This document shows, in pieces, positions 34,208 to 45,220 of a stretch of DNA of 64,000 nt. Every line of letters begins with the position of its first letter. The stretch's first letter is position 1. The DNA lies in assembly GCF_000204055.1 (NCBI RefSeq), contig NW_006768778.1, positions 1,563,789 to 1,627,788 on the forward strand. The letters run 5' to 3'. The translations under genes and the position numbers were made by a program. A model generated the notes under the pieces. The model was given only the letters and a program-made list of their open reading frames with translations, did not search any database and had not been told where the DNA came from. This stretch comes from Melampsora larici-populina 98AG31 (taxonomy: Eukaryota > Basidiomycota > Pucciniomycetes > Pucciniales > Melampsoraceae).

Positions 34208-34864
34208 ATGTTATTGATTCCAAAAACTAAAACTTTCGATCAAACTCAATCAAAAGAATTAATCAATCACTTATCCACAACCAAATCAAATCAAATCATC
34301 ATCTTCTACTCTTCTCATGATTCAAAGTTAAGTGTCTTTTCTTTTTCTCTTTCTTTTGATTCCATTAGGTTTCCTTTCACTTACTTGTTATACTCTTCTT
34401 GAATAGTACTGGTCAAATGTGGTGTGGAGATTGTGTAGAATTGCAATCTAATTTGATTAATGTTTTTGAAAATGAAAAGTATCAAGCTTTACAAGACCAA
34501 TTAGTTTATGTTTATGTAGGGGAAAGAGATCAGTTGAGTCTTTTTTTACTTTTCTTGAAAAATCAGATGATTCAAAAACTTATTATCGATACTGTGTGAT
34601 CTACGTTTAGATGGAGGTCTTCAGATAATGTATTCAGACAATCACCTTGGTCGATTACCAATCTACCTACGATCTTGAAAGTTTTACCTGGTGAGAAACC
34701 TTTAAATGAAAGAGTAAGTTCACCAACTCTATTCTTGACTTCTTTTCCAAAGTGATCGACCGTTTTGCTTTGCTACGTAGATCTCACCACTTGATTCTAG
34801 ACTAGTAGAAGATGAAGCAAACAATCGAGAAAGACTTGTCAATTATCTGACAACCTCCACATAA
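34208..34864 (+). CDS. TXNDC17-like thioredoxin-fold protein
   Basis: Exons 34208-34326, 34407-34532, 34611-34713 and 34781-34864 join in phase to 143 residues, close to the usual size of the DUF953/TXNDC17 (TRP14) family. The redox motif is WCGDC inside TGQMWCGDCVELQ, where most members have WCPDC. It follows a beta-strand (NQIIIFYSSHD), as expected for the fold. A strand and proline turn (LPTILKVLPGEK) come after. The family consists of cytosolic thioredoxin-like reductants acting on small disulfides. The gene is convergent with RRS1. Pro-to-Gly in the active site could shift its redox potential; that is inference. Confidence 0.75.
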
Positions 34865-35409
34865 GCCTTGAAAAAGACGGCGAGTTCAAATTGAGAGGCG
34901 CCAAGATTTAGTTTCAAGGTCTATTTCCTCTAATGACATTGTTGTAAAGGTAAGAATGGGTGGAAAGAGATGAAGCTTGTATAATAAAGACTCAATGTGA
35001 ATGTGATGTATGCTCCAGAATCATGCTTATCATCCAATCATAAAAACTTGTTCCAAAGTTACCATGAATCGATTGGGCAATCATATCCAGTCACCAAGAG
35101 GGATTTTGTCAAGTTCAATCAAAGGTTGAAGTATATTTTCAAAGTTACGATCAGCTTAAAATCCCTGCTTACTTCATCAGCTGTGAGGTGGCAAGTTTTC
35201 GATTGTGAAATAAAAACTCTTCGTGAACTGAAATTCAATGACCGCGAAATCTCGGGAAGGTTTGGTGAGTCTAACATCGAGAAGATGAATTCAAAAGAGA
35301 TAAAACTTGTAAAATCAAAAACAAATCATGTGTGCTCCAGAATCACGCTATTCAATTATAAAAAGTGGTTTCAAACATTTCATGAATCAAATTAACCATC
35401 AGATTAAGA
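34865..35409. repeat. Intergenic spacer with a ~70-bp degenerate direct repeat
   Basis: Segments at about 35004-35080 and 35328-35394 share TGTRTGCTCCAGAATCAYGCT followed by similar AT-rich sequence ending in CATGAATC. They lie between the convergent 3' ends of the thioredoxin-like gene and RRS1. I see no gene here. Confidence 0.5.
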
Positions 35410-36773
35410 TCACTTCTTAGATTTACCATCCTTGCCACTAGAACCTGAATTAGGACCAAAACCTTTACCACCAGTAACTGCTCTGATGGCTTTACGAGTA
35501 TTGAGTAAACCTTTGGTCTTATCATTATCACCACCTTCTTCATTCGAATGCGATTTCTTACCACGTTTAGCAACTTTTTCTTTGAAAGCGGATGGATTCT
35601 TTGCTAATTGTTCGACTAGAGCTAATTGGGTCGATCGTTCAGCTGCAGCTGGTATTTCAGCAGGTTCAAACTATCGATTGCAAGATTTCAAATCAAAACA
35701 AAACTCTTCAGTATTGATGATATGAAGATCGAGACATTGAAGGAAGCTTACCTTTCGTTTGATACCTTTCGGTTTAGGTTCACTAGCAAACTTTTTATCA
35801 AATTTACCAAGACTTGCAGTCGATTTCTTAGAAGTTTGAATTAGACCTTCAAGTTCAGATTTCCTTTTCTGTTGTTCTTCTCTTCTAGCCATTCCTTCAG
35901 CTCTAGTTTTCTCTGTATTAGCTGCAATCTTCGCAGCACGAACATCAGCTTTGTTTCTAATAGTAGTAGAAACAGTTTGATTTGAAGTTGATGATTCTAA
36001 TATAGCTGTTGTACTCGATTTACTAGTTTCTGCATTAGCTCTTTGTATGTTCTTAAGTTGTTGTTTTTGATTTTTAATCGTTCTTTCCTTTCTAGCTCGT
36101 TTACCTACATTACGTTCCAAAGCACCTTCTTCTTGATCTTCACCTGCTTTCACTTCTCTAATCCATGCAGTTTCTTCATCTTTATTCTTTCCTTTCCATC
36201 CCCATCTATTTACCCATTCTTGTTTATCTTCATCAAATACCATCTTCTCTCGTTGTTGTTTAGGTGCGATTCCTTTATCTTTTGCAAACTTTTGCCATTT
36301 CGTTAATGGTGCTGCTTTGGGTAATGGTTTGGCTCTAGGTAAAAGTGTTGAGGGTCCTGAGTGTGGTAATGTTGCTAGAACTCCATCATTAGTTGAGATC
36401 GTTGGTAGAGCAAAAAGTGCATTGACTAAAGTTTGGATTCCATCTCTTGTAACTGATTGCAGATATTCTTCTCGATTCGTACTGAGTTATCGCAACAGAG
36501 AAACCATTAGCTTTTCAGCCAGGTAAAAAATTTACTTAAAGATATCGACTCACTTGTAATCTGAACTATCGATTGGATTTGGATCAAAACAAGCAAGTAA
36601 ACCGATATCTAAATCAATTGGTACTTCTCGATGAACGATGATAGATTTCCTAAAAAAAAGAAAGCAAGATTACGAAATTTAAGTTAAACAGTTTGTTTAA
36701 GGGAATGTTGAAAAATTGAATTGGTCTCTAACTTTTGGTTCTTTGAAGCAAGGAGATGAGAAACATCAGCCAT
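35410..36773 (-). CDS. RRS1: Ribosome biogenesis regulatory protein Rrs1
   Basis: Exons 36733-36773, 36554-36649, 35752-36481 and 35410-35670 join in phase to 375 residues. Rrs1 is a conserved nucleolar factor that works with Rpf2 to load the 5S RNP (uL18, uL5, 5S rRNA) on pre-60S particles. Family marks are visible: an N-terminal acidic-free strand HREVPIDLDIGLLACFDPNP, ARDGIQ-like TRDGIQTLVNALFALP, the signature LPRAKPLPKAAPLTKWQKFA followed by KGI, then VFDEDKQEWVNRWGWKG. The C-terminus is basic and repetitive (KRARKERTIKNQ, GGKGFGPNSGSSG). Length falls within the eukaryotic range; yeast is shorter. The first exon is only 41 bp. The start is the first ATG of MADVSHLLASK. Confidence 0.93.
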
Positions 36774-36987
36774 TTTGGATTATAATGAAGTCTTTCTGGT
36801 TCGGTTCTTGAAAAGATTGGTTAACAATTGACCACGATGTATCGAATCGTGATTTTCTTCTTTCTGGATTGGCCTACTCGTGGTTTATAATACCTTAGGG
36901 TTCGGACTAAACCTCATTGTCAGAAACCTTACTCCATTTCACAGAGAATGTCACACATAAATCTGTACCGTTGAACCCGCGCACATG

Positions 36988-36997
36988 CATACCCGGG
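36988..36997. repeat. Direct repeat CATACCCGGG, left copy (KDZ element 3 target duplication)
   Basis: CATACCCGGG lies immediately outside the left inverted repeat and is found again at 45211-45220 immediately outside the right one. If the true duplication is 8 bp, it would be the inner TACCCGGG. Confidence 0.85.
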
Positions 36998-37057
36998 GGA
37001 GCATCGGGGTTTCGTATGTTTTGTGATAATTATCACATGATATTTATCATGTGATAA
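36998..37057. repeat. Left TIR of element 3 with nested hairpins
   Basis: The TIR proper is about 43 bp. It contains the palindrome TGTGATAATTATCACA (37022-37037), which overlaps a second one, TTATCACATGATA / TATCATGTGATAA (about 37030-37057). Both could fold into cruciforms. Confidence 0.8.
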
Positions 37058-37377
37058 TACAGATCCACGTATTGACATCACACGTTACATGCATAGCCGT
37101 GTAGCTGGTTATATCCGCCGGGGCCTGCTGCGCACGGGGCTCGTCATTCCTGTGTTGCTCGCGGTTACCACCTCCCCCAAGCCATACCTTCTTCGATCGC
37201 CCCTCACCGTCATTACCTTTTTCCGTCCATTCTTCTGATCTCTTTCGGATTCGCACGAAAATTTTTTCATGTTTTCAAAAAATTTTCCTCATAAAATGAC
37301 GAAGTCAACCTCGATGTCCAACTGTCCCACAACTTTTGGTGGTTCCTTCACCTATATTTCAAGACCAGCCATACGAT

Positions 37378-39587
37378 ATGCCCAGCGAGCCGGGTCCATA
37401 CATAGGGGCCAGATACCGACGAATCCCCCAGCACCCCTTCTTACCAACACCATATCCTGGCGCTAAGGTGGGTCTGGCTTGTCCAGACTGTCCAGGGAAC
37501 GATGCGTCTCTAGTTTACATACACGCGGGGGGGGAGGATATCATCAAAATTCGGGTGAGTACCATTCTGAGTCCGTCTGTTCATCTCATCCATACTTGAG
37601 CTGATTTACCCTTGATCGAACAAAACAGTGCTCAACGTTTGAAAGGCATTACTACCGCACTTTCAAACTCAACCGATTGAATCACGAGATTGCGTTGATC
37701 AACGCTGGCGTCAAATATCCAATTCCGTATGATCCCTCTCAGCATGGACCACCGGTCAACATCAACGGTGCAGTCGTAGCGCCTCGCCCATCAAATTCTC
37801 AGGCTAACTCTTTGACACGACCCAAACGCCCGCCACCTGCTGTCAAGTGTTCTCGGCCAAACCAAGGGCCAACCGCAACCAAACATAAAAGTGCCGGCAA
37901 TGCTGGATGTGTATCGGGCTATTGCAAATCAGTGAGTGTTGACTGTCATTTCCATTTCTGTTGGATATTTTTTTGGTTGACTTGACGTACCTCATCTTTG
38001 TACCCTGTAGTGTTGCACTGCGTTCAGTGCTCCCGGCAGTTGCTACGAACACCGCCCGAAGGGACTCAACATGGGTCAGCGTCCGGCGCCATTGAACCCA
38101 GCTCAACTACCTCCTGCCCAACCCATTTTAACCGAGCCCCCACGACCCCGTGGCATCCCTCCCCCTCAGTGCTCTCAAAGTGTTCGCCGTGTAGGGCGCA
38201 TCCTCCCTGAAGAGCACTTCTCGGTGCTGGAAAGAGCGAGACACGCACACGCAGCCATTTCGCGACAGGCTTCATGCCCCTCAATCGACGAAGGGAAGGT
38301 TGTTAGCCTTCACTTTGTTACCAAAGTGAGTTTGAGACATTGTAGCAGGACTATTTCCAATTTGTCACACTGAAATATCTCGTCATTCAGGAATCACGAT
38401 CACCCGTTATATCACATCTCTTCGAAACTTGGCCAGTCGCTGTGTTGGGCAAATGTGTTTCCCTGGCTCGTCAGGTCCAAGAAGCTGCAGGGCCTACCTG
38501 GGATGGGAATGTGCTTGTGTGGGATGAACTCGTGAGGAATTGGGTACGTGATGTCTCTCTCGATATCCAGGCGATAGATAATATAGATGTAAATTTATCG
38601 ACTACTTCATGAAACGTGACTTCAGCGTGAAATACCGATGACACTCCCACACCGATATATCACTACTGCACAAAATCTGGTGGTATGTATACCGAGTCAT
38701 CGATCAGAGCTGAATCATGACCTTCAAGAAGTTCTAGAAAGTTTGGGACAGGGAAAACCTTTACTGGCCACCAATCCGGCCACCAACTCAATTAATTCAT
38801 CACCAACATCAACGCAATCAAACAAATCTCTTGGGAAGACTGCGGTGACTGCTACGTCTGAAGATGCACACGATGGTCCAATGGACGACTCTTCCCCCAT
38901 AGACTCCCCTGAACCTGACCTAATCTCCAAACACCATGGATCCGCCGTTCTTAAAGGCTCAACCGCCAATCCCATTTGTATAGATTTGGACTCAGACTCG
39001 GACTGCGACCGCGGAGGTTTAACGGCACCCAAAGGTTTCATAGATCCGGGACTACTGACTCCTCCTGATGACGAGGTCCGTCATTTCCTCTTCCATCTGC
39101 CTGCATTCTCAAAACGCCTCGAAAGTTGACACCAAACTTTTTGCCTCAGCCCGATAGGAAGCCCTTGCAATCCGAGTCGAACAAGACAAATGCTCCACGA
39201 CCCCAGCATTTACAAGAATGGCCAGGCAAAAAACTCCTTGTCTCTTCACTACTGGAATGGTACGCCGCGTCTACCACTCGGGGAACCCGGACACCGCAGT
39301 GGTTTGAACGTTTTGGAAACGAGTATGAGTACGAAGATCAAACGGTCCATCGCTATTGGAGATGGGTGGACAAAGTCACTTATGAGAGGTTTCAAAAGTG
39401 GCATGAGGAATGGCCTTTAGTGGGTGATGTCACTCAGGAAAGCATTCTTGTTAGTCAAGCACGGCGTGTTTTTCAGCTTGAGTTCAACGCAGTCGCCAGG
39501 TTAAAGAATTCACTGGTGCGTGAGCGCGGCCTTGGTGTGGGCAAGGGTCCTCGACCTGTTGTTCCACGGAAGAGGAAAAACAATTAA
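37378..39587 (+). CDS. Cysteine-cluster protein carried by KDZ element 3
   Basis: Six exons (37378-37554, 37629-37931, 38011-38325, 38391-38543, 38626-39075, 39150-39587) join in phase to 611 residues. The start is the first ATG in frame (MPSEPGPY). Two zinc-binding-like clusters are visible: LACPDCPG with CSTFERHYYRTF, and GCVSGYCKSCCTAFSAPG-C-YEH, the latter resembling cysteine clusters in basidiomycete transposon-associated proteins. A Pro-rich linker and a Ser/Asp-rich disordered segment (CIDLDSDSDCDRGG) follow. The C-terminal part is folded-looking (WRWVDKVTYERFQKWHEEWP). No enzyme motif is seen. The neighbour 460 bp downstream is alpha-kinase-like and the two could act together; the function is unknown. 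Confidence 0.72.
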
Positions 39588-40047
39588 TTTCTACCTTTGT
39601 TATGATATGTTTCCCTGGTTATATTCCTTTCTTGCGGGGTGGGGTGTTACGGTTGTCACCGGGGGTTCTTTTGGTCGCTTCCCTTGGCTATCCCTTGTCA
39701 ACTACAACATAGAGATGTCTAACCTGGAATATGAAAATCATTAGTCATATGTGTCATGCCTGGTCCGTCGTAGCCATAGAGGACCCCTTGGTTATGATAT
39801 GATCAGATCACGTCTAGACAAAGACGTCCAGCCCGTGATCCAAATGGTATTAAACACAGTGATTCATGACCCACCAAGTAGTAAGTACGACCCTCTTCAT
39901 AAGAATTTCTTCAACGTTTCCATCATTGCCATATTTTTGGACGCGATCTACTTCCACAAACTTTCCCAAGTCTATATAGAGTTGTCTATATAGACTATCA
40001 AATCCCCACAAACGATTTGCTTTAAACTGAACGAACAAAACGTCACT

Positions 40048-41129
40048 ATGGACGAGATAGATTTATACAAAACCTTAGGCTTTGGTGGGTACATATAATG
40101 TACCTACCCGCAACATCATTATCCTTGTACTGATCTTTTTTTTATTCCGCAGGTTCACGAAGCATCCAGATGACTGCAACAGAAGACCTTGGATGGAGGG
40201 CTCTGCCTTTCGATGATCATAGTCAACCACAAGACCTAGAGAGTGACTTGGTCTTTGCGCTACTCCCACGTCCAGGTGCTGCGTCACAATCAGATGCCCT
40301 CGACTACCAATGGACATCTAATTATGCCCATGTGGATGTGGACCAAACCGGTCGAATTCATTATTGGGACGGCCGTACCACCCATCACGCTATCATGCAT
40401 TCCCTGAATCCAGCAATTGAGAAGATCGAATTGAATGCATGTGCTCTTGATGCAAATCACGATACTCTAGTGGATCATCTTCACTTCGCACAGATGTTTG
40501 TCCATGCTGCGTGCCTCTTCGACAAATTCAGAGGAGTCCTTGTAGAAGAAATAGACTTCACTCCAAAACAAAACAAACGCCTTAAGAACATGCATGTGAG
40601 CCAACATTTTACTCATTCATCTTTGGCCAAGTATCCTACTTATCTTTTTTAATTTCTGCTTCAGTTTGTTCAGAATGTGGTCTTGTGTAAGCGGAACGAT
40701 GGGGATATTGAACCAGTGAAGCGTTGGTTCAATCTCCGTGAACCACTGGCTGGGACACCAGCTTTCATAACCTCTGATTGTCAGTTTGAACCTCGGCAAC
40801 ACGCGAAGGGTTTTGTGGGTGAGATACTTGCCTGCTTCACTCACTGGAGCTACGAATACCATGGAAGGCATGCCCTGATATGTGGCTTCCGTGGGATTGG
40901 TGATGTGATCACTGATCTAACGATCATGGATGATGAGTACGTCATCCTTCACATGTATGTCGCATTCTAATGAACTGATCATTTGTTTGATTGCATCTGT
41001 AGACGACCTTGGTTTCTCGACAATACATTTACAGGTGGTTTGCAAAGCTTCGCATCGAAACATCAGTGTTCAAGCGTATGTGATGCAATTGGCTTGACAA
41101 AGCCTCCACCGTTCTACAAATTGGAATGA
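40048..41129 (+). CDS. Alpha-kinase-like (MHCK/eEF2K) protein carried by KDZ element 3
   Basis: Exons 40048-40084, 40153-40595, 40665-40936 and 41003-41129 join in phase to 292 residues. The C-terminal half matches the alpha-kinase C-lobe: GEILACFTHWSYEYHGRHAL (the AFSHFTY block), ICGFRGIGDVITDLTI (the cDLQG..LTDP block), then FTGGLQSFASKHQCSSVCDA, which has the His-Cys-Cys ligands of the family's zinc module, followed by IGL. Alpha-kinases phosphorylate Ser/Thr in helices or coiled coils. Here the aspartate of cDLQG is a glycine and TDP reads TDL, and the N-lobe is not recognisable, so catalytic activity is doubtful. Alpha-kinases are known to be expanded in some basidiomycetes. The gene lies well inside the TIRs of element 3. 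Confidence 0.62.
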
Positions 41130-42529
41130 TCACATCAAAATCAATGGAATTGCTTTGTATTGTGATGGTTTTCAAACGCAATGACCCCATGCCCTTCAAT
41201 TCCAATCTTTTTCCCTTGTATGTTCCCTGCATGTATGAGGTTTTGGTTAGTCTTGTTTGGAGATTGTGTTATATGGATCTGTGTGATTGTATCTAGCCAT
41301 ACCAAAAGAAAATCATTCATGACGCACACCAAAAGTGGAATTTTGCCAACCAATCTTTCATTTACAATTCAAGATTGTAACAGCTCCTTTGTAGCACTTG
41401 AGATAGGTGCTATGTCTATGGGGGCATATCGTTTTATTAAAACTCATTTGGGGCTTATAAGTTTTGCTTCCACAAGGCTAGAAAGCGTTTGAAGTTTTCT
41501 AACAACCATTTACTTCATGGGTGGAAGACAATATAGGTACAACCTTCCACTATGTAGCAGGTTGTAAATGGTCCACGTAGAACTAGGGGAAAAGCATTAC
41601 AATATCTACATGTAGTGATCAAAACCCCCACTATAAGTTTGGAAGGATTGTGTTAGAGGGTTACAATATCTATCTGCAATGTTAAAGTAGGTTAAAATTT
41701 AATTGAGGAGTTTGAACTACTTATATAAATTTTTGGAAGTGGATATGTTCCCACCATTTCCAACACCGTTGATGAATCAGTTTGGGAGTGCGGTAAAGCG
41801 GATCACCTTGACATGATTGATTATGTTCCCCATATTCAATCCTTGAAAGTAGATTTACGCTGCTGGATGTATAGTGAAGGTCAGATTATAAACATTTGGT
41901 TCTGATGTGTGAGCTTTCTCAACATCTTTTTGCTATAAGATGTATGTATTTAAATGTGATGATATCTATTGAAATCCTCACGTTTAAATCAAGCTTGCCA
42001 AAAAAATATATATTATATATTTAAAGTCAATCATAAATATATAATATATATATACTTTCATCCAAACATTCCAATCTACAATAAAGTTAAGAAAAAAACT
42101 GTCCTCACTTGGTTCACAAAGATGATCGATTTTGATCCACTGGAAGTTGAGTATAGATTTATCCGTGTTTTGAGATACATAAGCATACATGCTATATTTG
42201 ACCTATTTTATAAACAAGGTTAAATTAAACAGCCTTCCCCGTGTTTTTAGAAACAGATTTATTCGAACCCAGAGTGAAACAGGTGGAATGACACAAAAAA
42301 AAGCCTTCCCCGTGTGCTTTGGAACAGATTTATTGGAACCCAGAGGGAAACAGGTGGAATGACACAACGATATAGAACTGCAAGTGACTAACAGCCAAAA
42401 GAGTTGACGCAAGGGGCTTCATCAAATGGAGGGGGGATGAGGCCAATGTCAATACGTGTCAATTTGAATCAGTATGGAGGTAGGTAGAAGTCAAGGACAT
42501 ACCTCGAAACTATGAAACCGGAGGATGAA
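41130..42529. other. Non-coding stretch of element 3
   Basis: I see no gene between the kinase-like gene and the transposase stop. There is a TA-rich patch (ATATATTATATATT type, about 42005-42050) and the 71-bp tandem duplication listed separately. Confidence 0.5.
42231..42372 (+). repeat. 71-bp tandem duplication
   Basis: Two units beginning AGCCTTCCCCGTGT at 42231 and 42302 run through GAACCCAGAG and end GGTGGAATGACACAA. They differ at a few sites. They lie just beyond the 3' end of the element 3 transposase. Confidence 0.85.
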
Positions 42530-44799
42530 TTAAAATTTTTGTGAACCAATATACTCCAAGCTTGGCCGGGCAGCCAATGCATCACACAGCCATATGTTGC
42601 GAAATTCAACCATTTCTTCCAGGAAAAATTCATACCGGGTAGCCTGCATGTTGCGACACATGGAGGCAAATCCTCCATACCATATGTTACTCAACTCACC
42701 GGCTGAGGCATTGAAGATCCAGGAACCTTTCTGTTGCAAGTCGGGGAATTTCTTGGGGTCAGTGTACATTTGAAAAAAGCTATCGCTCTCTTTATGAGAG
42801 CGATGATGGAAGGGGTCAACAGGAATGACTGTGTTTTCAAAGGGAGTCGGATCCTTGTCTCCATTATGTATCACTTGTAACAGGTTGCAGGCATTGTCGT
42901 AGAAGATCACTTCTGGCAGACCATCTGGGAAGGCTTCAACAAGATAGTCCTTTAAGCAGGTAATACAATTGTCAGTGAAACGGTTTCCAGAGATGTGCAT
43001 GTAAAATGATGAAATGCGACATACCCTCAGGGCACTGGGTGCTTCTGCGTTGTAGAACGTTCTCCGAGATAATATGATGCCGCACGCACCGACGATGAGT
43101 TGGTCATTATGCGTGCGGGAACGGCTCAAAACAGGTGTACCTTTGGGCTTAGCTACGCCACCGTCACGGGCAGCCTCGTGTTCTCGATCGGCCTCGTTGG
43201 CTTGGTGGAGGGCGTCAAAATCAATTAGTTCAGCGGTGTCAGGATGGAGGTGGACAGAAGGATCAGATGGAAGGTGTGATCCCGGCCGGTTGAGCATGGA
43301 TTTCAGTGAAAAGTTTTTCTTTTTTAACGCTTGAAACACCTTGAAAGCTTCCTTGTGTTTTTTTGCTTTGGCATGTTTGCGATCCTGGTTCAGCAAGAGC
43401 GGTGCAAGGTTGTGCAACGCACCAACCTTTCAAACTTTCCTCGTGATCTGCACAAAATCGAGAGGTTACTTTTGGTAAAGCGTTGAGGCACGGGCCATCA
43501 GGAGGTGGAGCCCCGGCGCGATGTGCTAGCGCTTGGAGCTGTGCAGAGGATGCAGTGCACCGCCAATGGCCTATCGTAAGGCCGTCGGTGACCACAGCGC
43601 GGATAACTGATATGATGAAAAACGTAAGCAAGAGGTCAGACAGGCTTAAATAATTTGAGTTCCACAACCTTGATTAATATTTAAATCGGCATCCTTACTT
43701 TTGACTGTATTCTTTCCTTCGTGCTCAATCGGATATGTTCGCACACACAACGAACAAAAATGATCACGGTGATGTGAACCATTATTTGCTATATAATGGA
43801 GCTCTCGGATCATCGCGGGTAGTAAACGGTCGGTGTTGTCTCCATGGGCACTGACGTGCAGCACATATCCACGTCGCTCACATCGTCGGAGGAGGCTGAA
43901 GATGTCGACCCCGTCGCGCGCGACTTCTTGCGAGATCTTAGGACATATGAGGCGGTTGCCTGAGTTAATTGGCACTTGCTGGCCCTTGAAATTGGTCGTG
44001 TTGTATAAGTTGACGAGATTGAAATTGGATATGCTGGGAAAAAGGAAATGTGAGTGTCAGTCCGGTTCTTCCTGCTAGGGGACATATGCATTTGGGGACT
44101 GACTGCGCTAACATCTGCGATTGTCGGAATGACATTGCTAGACGGTAGGTCATGCCAAAGTGGCAGTGCACCTGGTAGTGATCCGGGTGGGCGCCCTGGG
44201 CTTTGGTGTAATATACACGTGTTTCGTTTGTGGTGTAATACGACGGTCGATAGGTGGCGCGACAATCTACGAAGGTCTAGATGTCAGGAGGGGTGTGATC
44301 AACGTAAACAGCAATGCGGGTATTTTGCTATACCTAGACAAGACCAGGTATAGAACTCGGCGGAGTGTATACCGTCGAGGTCGTACACATAGCCATGCCT
44401 TCGAGGTCGAATCTCAAGGGGTCGTCCGGAACGTTGATCGCAAACTAGGCAGGTAGAAGTAGGTGGAGTGAGATACACTTCGTGAATCTTAGTTGGAAGT
44501 TGCACCTCCAGGCCGTGCAAGCGTATCAGATTGGCAGGGTTAATGTGGGCGAAGGGGACCGAAGGAAATGTTAGATTCCAGAGGGCTTCGTACTCGTCCA
44601 TGTCCAGGTCAAGTTGCAATGCGAGCGATAGGAACGGTAGAACCCTAGTGTCAGCTGAAGTAAATTTTAACACATTGTCAGCCCGGTTGTACACCTCACT
44701 GGCGAGGTTGACAAATTTGACAAGGTTGGCGAGCGTGAGATGCCGTGCAAGTTGCGGATGTTCTGCTTCGAGACGTGAGGTAAAGTTGGTGACGAGCAT
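42530..44799 (-). pseudogene. KDZ transposase with CxC5 and CxC6 clusters (element 3), frameshifted
   Basis: Exons 44334-44799, 44104-44266, 43699-44033, 43025-43606 and 42530-42949 follow in phase except for one shift. The first two exons form a CxC5-type cluster (STCLVCDQRSG, CRATYRPSYYTTNETRVYY). Exons 3-4 form CxC6 (HFCSLCVRTY, AVVTDGLTIGHWRC, RFCADHEESLKGWCVAQPC). Next come GACGIILSRRTFYNAE, EVIFYDNACNLLQV, FHHRSHKESDSF and SAGELSNIWYGGF, the KDZ core with Asp and Glu positions kept. Just after the last CxC6 cysteine (about 43370-43378) the frame must move by one base to join the core. This is a one-base indel in an A-rich run, or a sequence error; without it the gene looks complete. Confidence 0.78.
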
Positions 44800-45167
44800 G
44801 ATTCCACCAGACCAACTGTAGATAGAGCAATAACCGGGGAGTCAGCACTCTTCAGTTGGAGATAAAAGAATGGAAGCGAATGGGAAAGAGGTGAGGTTAC
44901 CGATGAAGTTGACCACTAGATTGACGACTAGAGGTTATGGTGTTTCTTAGCGATCGGAGGATAGACGACGGTGTACAGAAGGGCAGTACGACGAGAAGAC
45001 CTCCGAACGGATGTCGGTATAGAACCATAAACAGTACAAACTTTGGAGGAATGGGTCCCGCAGGCAAGCACGTGAGAGACCCAATGTCACGTCTGTGGTT
45101 GCAAAGTATTCTGAATACAAGCATAACTGTAGGGCTGTATGATGCTTTTACAAGATTTTATCATAAG

Positions 45168-45210
45168 TCGTGTGATAGTTATCACAAGACATACGAATCC
45201 TCGATCTACC
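45168..45210 (-). repeat. Right TIR of element 3
   Basis: Read on the minus strand it begins GGTAGATCGAGGATTCGTAT and continues through GTCTTGTGATAACTATCACA, matching the left arm with about nine mismatches. The palindromic core is retained. Confidence 0.82.
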
Positions 45211-45220
45211 CATACCCGGG
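45211..45220. repeat. Direct repeat CATACCCGGG, right copy
   Basis: An exact copy of 36988-36997, directly outside the right TIR of element 3. Confidence 0.85.

Larger units (their letters stand above)
36998..45210. mobile_element. KDZ DNA transposon, element 3 (CxC5/CxC6 type) with kinase-like cargo
   Basis: The 8.2-kb element has imperfect TIRs of about 43 bp (36998-37040 and 45168-45210). Both hold TTCGTATGT followed by a palindrome of the type TGTGATAA.TATCACA. It is flanked by a 10-bp direct repeat. Inside are a minus-strand transposase with CxC5 and CxC6 cysteine clusters and two plus-strand genes: a cysteine-cluster protein and an alpha-kinase-like protein. Base composition is clearly more GC-rich than the surroundings. 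TIRs, transposase type and gene content all differ from elements 1 and 2. Confidence 0.85.

Noticed and set aside
36998..37057. Rho-independent-type terminator hairpin
   Set aside because: The hairpin is part of a transposon TIR repeated at 45168-45210; bacterial terminators do not apply here.
43810..44265. 151-codon minus-strand ORF with Ser/Pro-rich sequence
   Set aside because: It overlaps transposase exons 2 and 3 of element 3 in another frame; the phase-consistent frame carries the CxC5 motifs.
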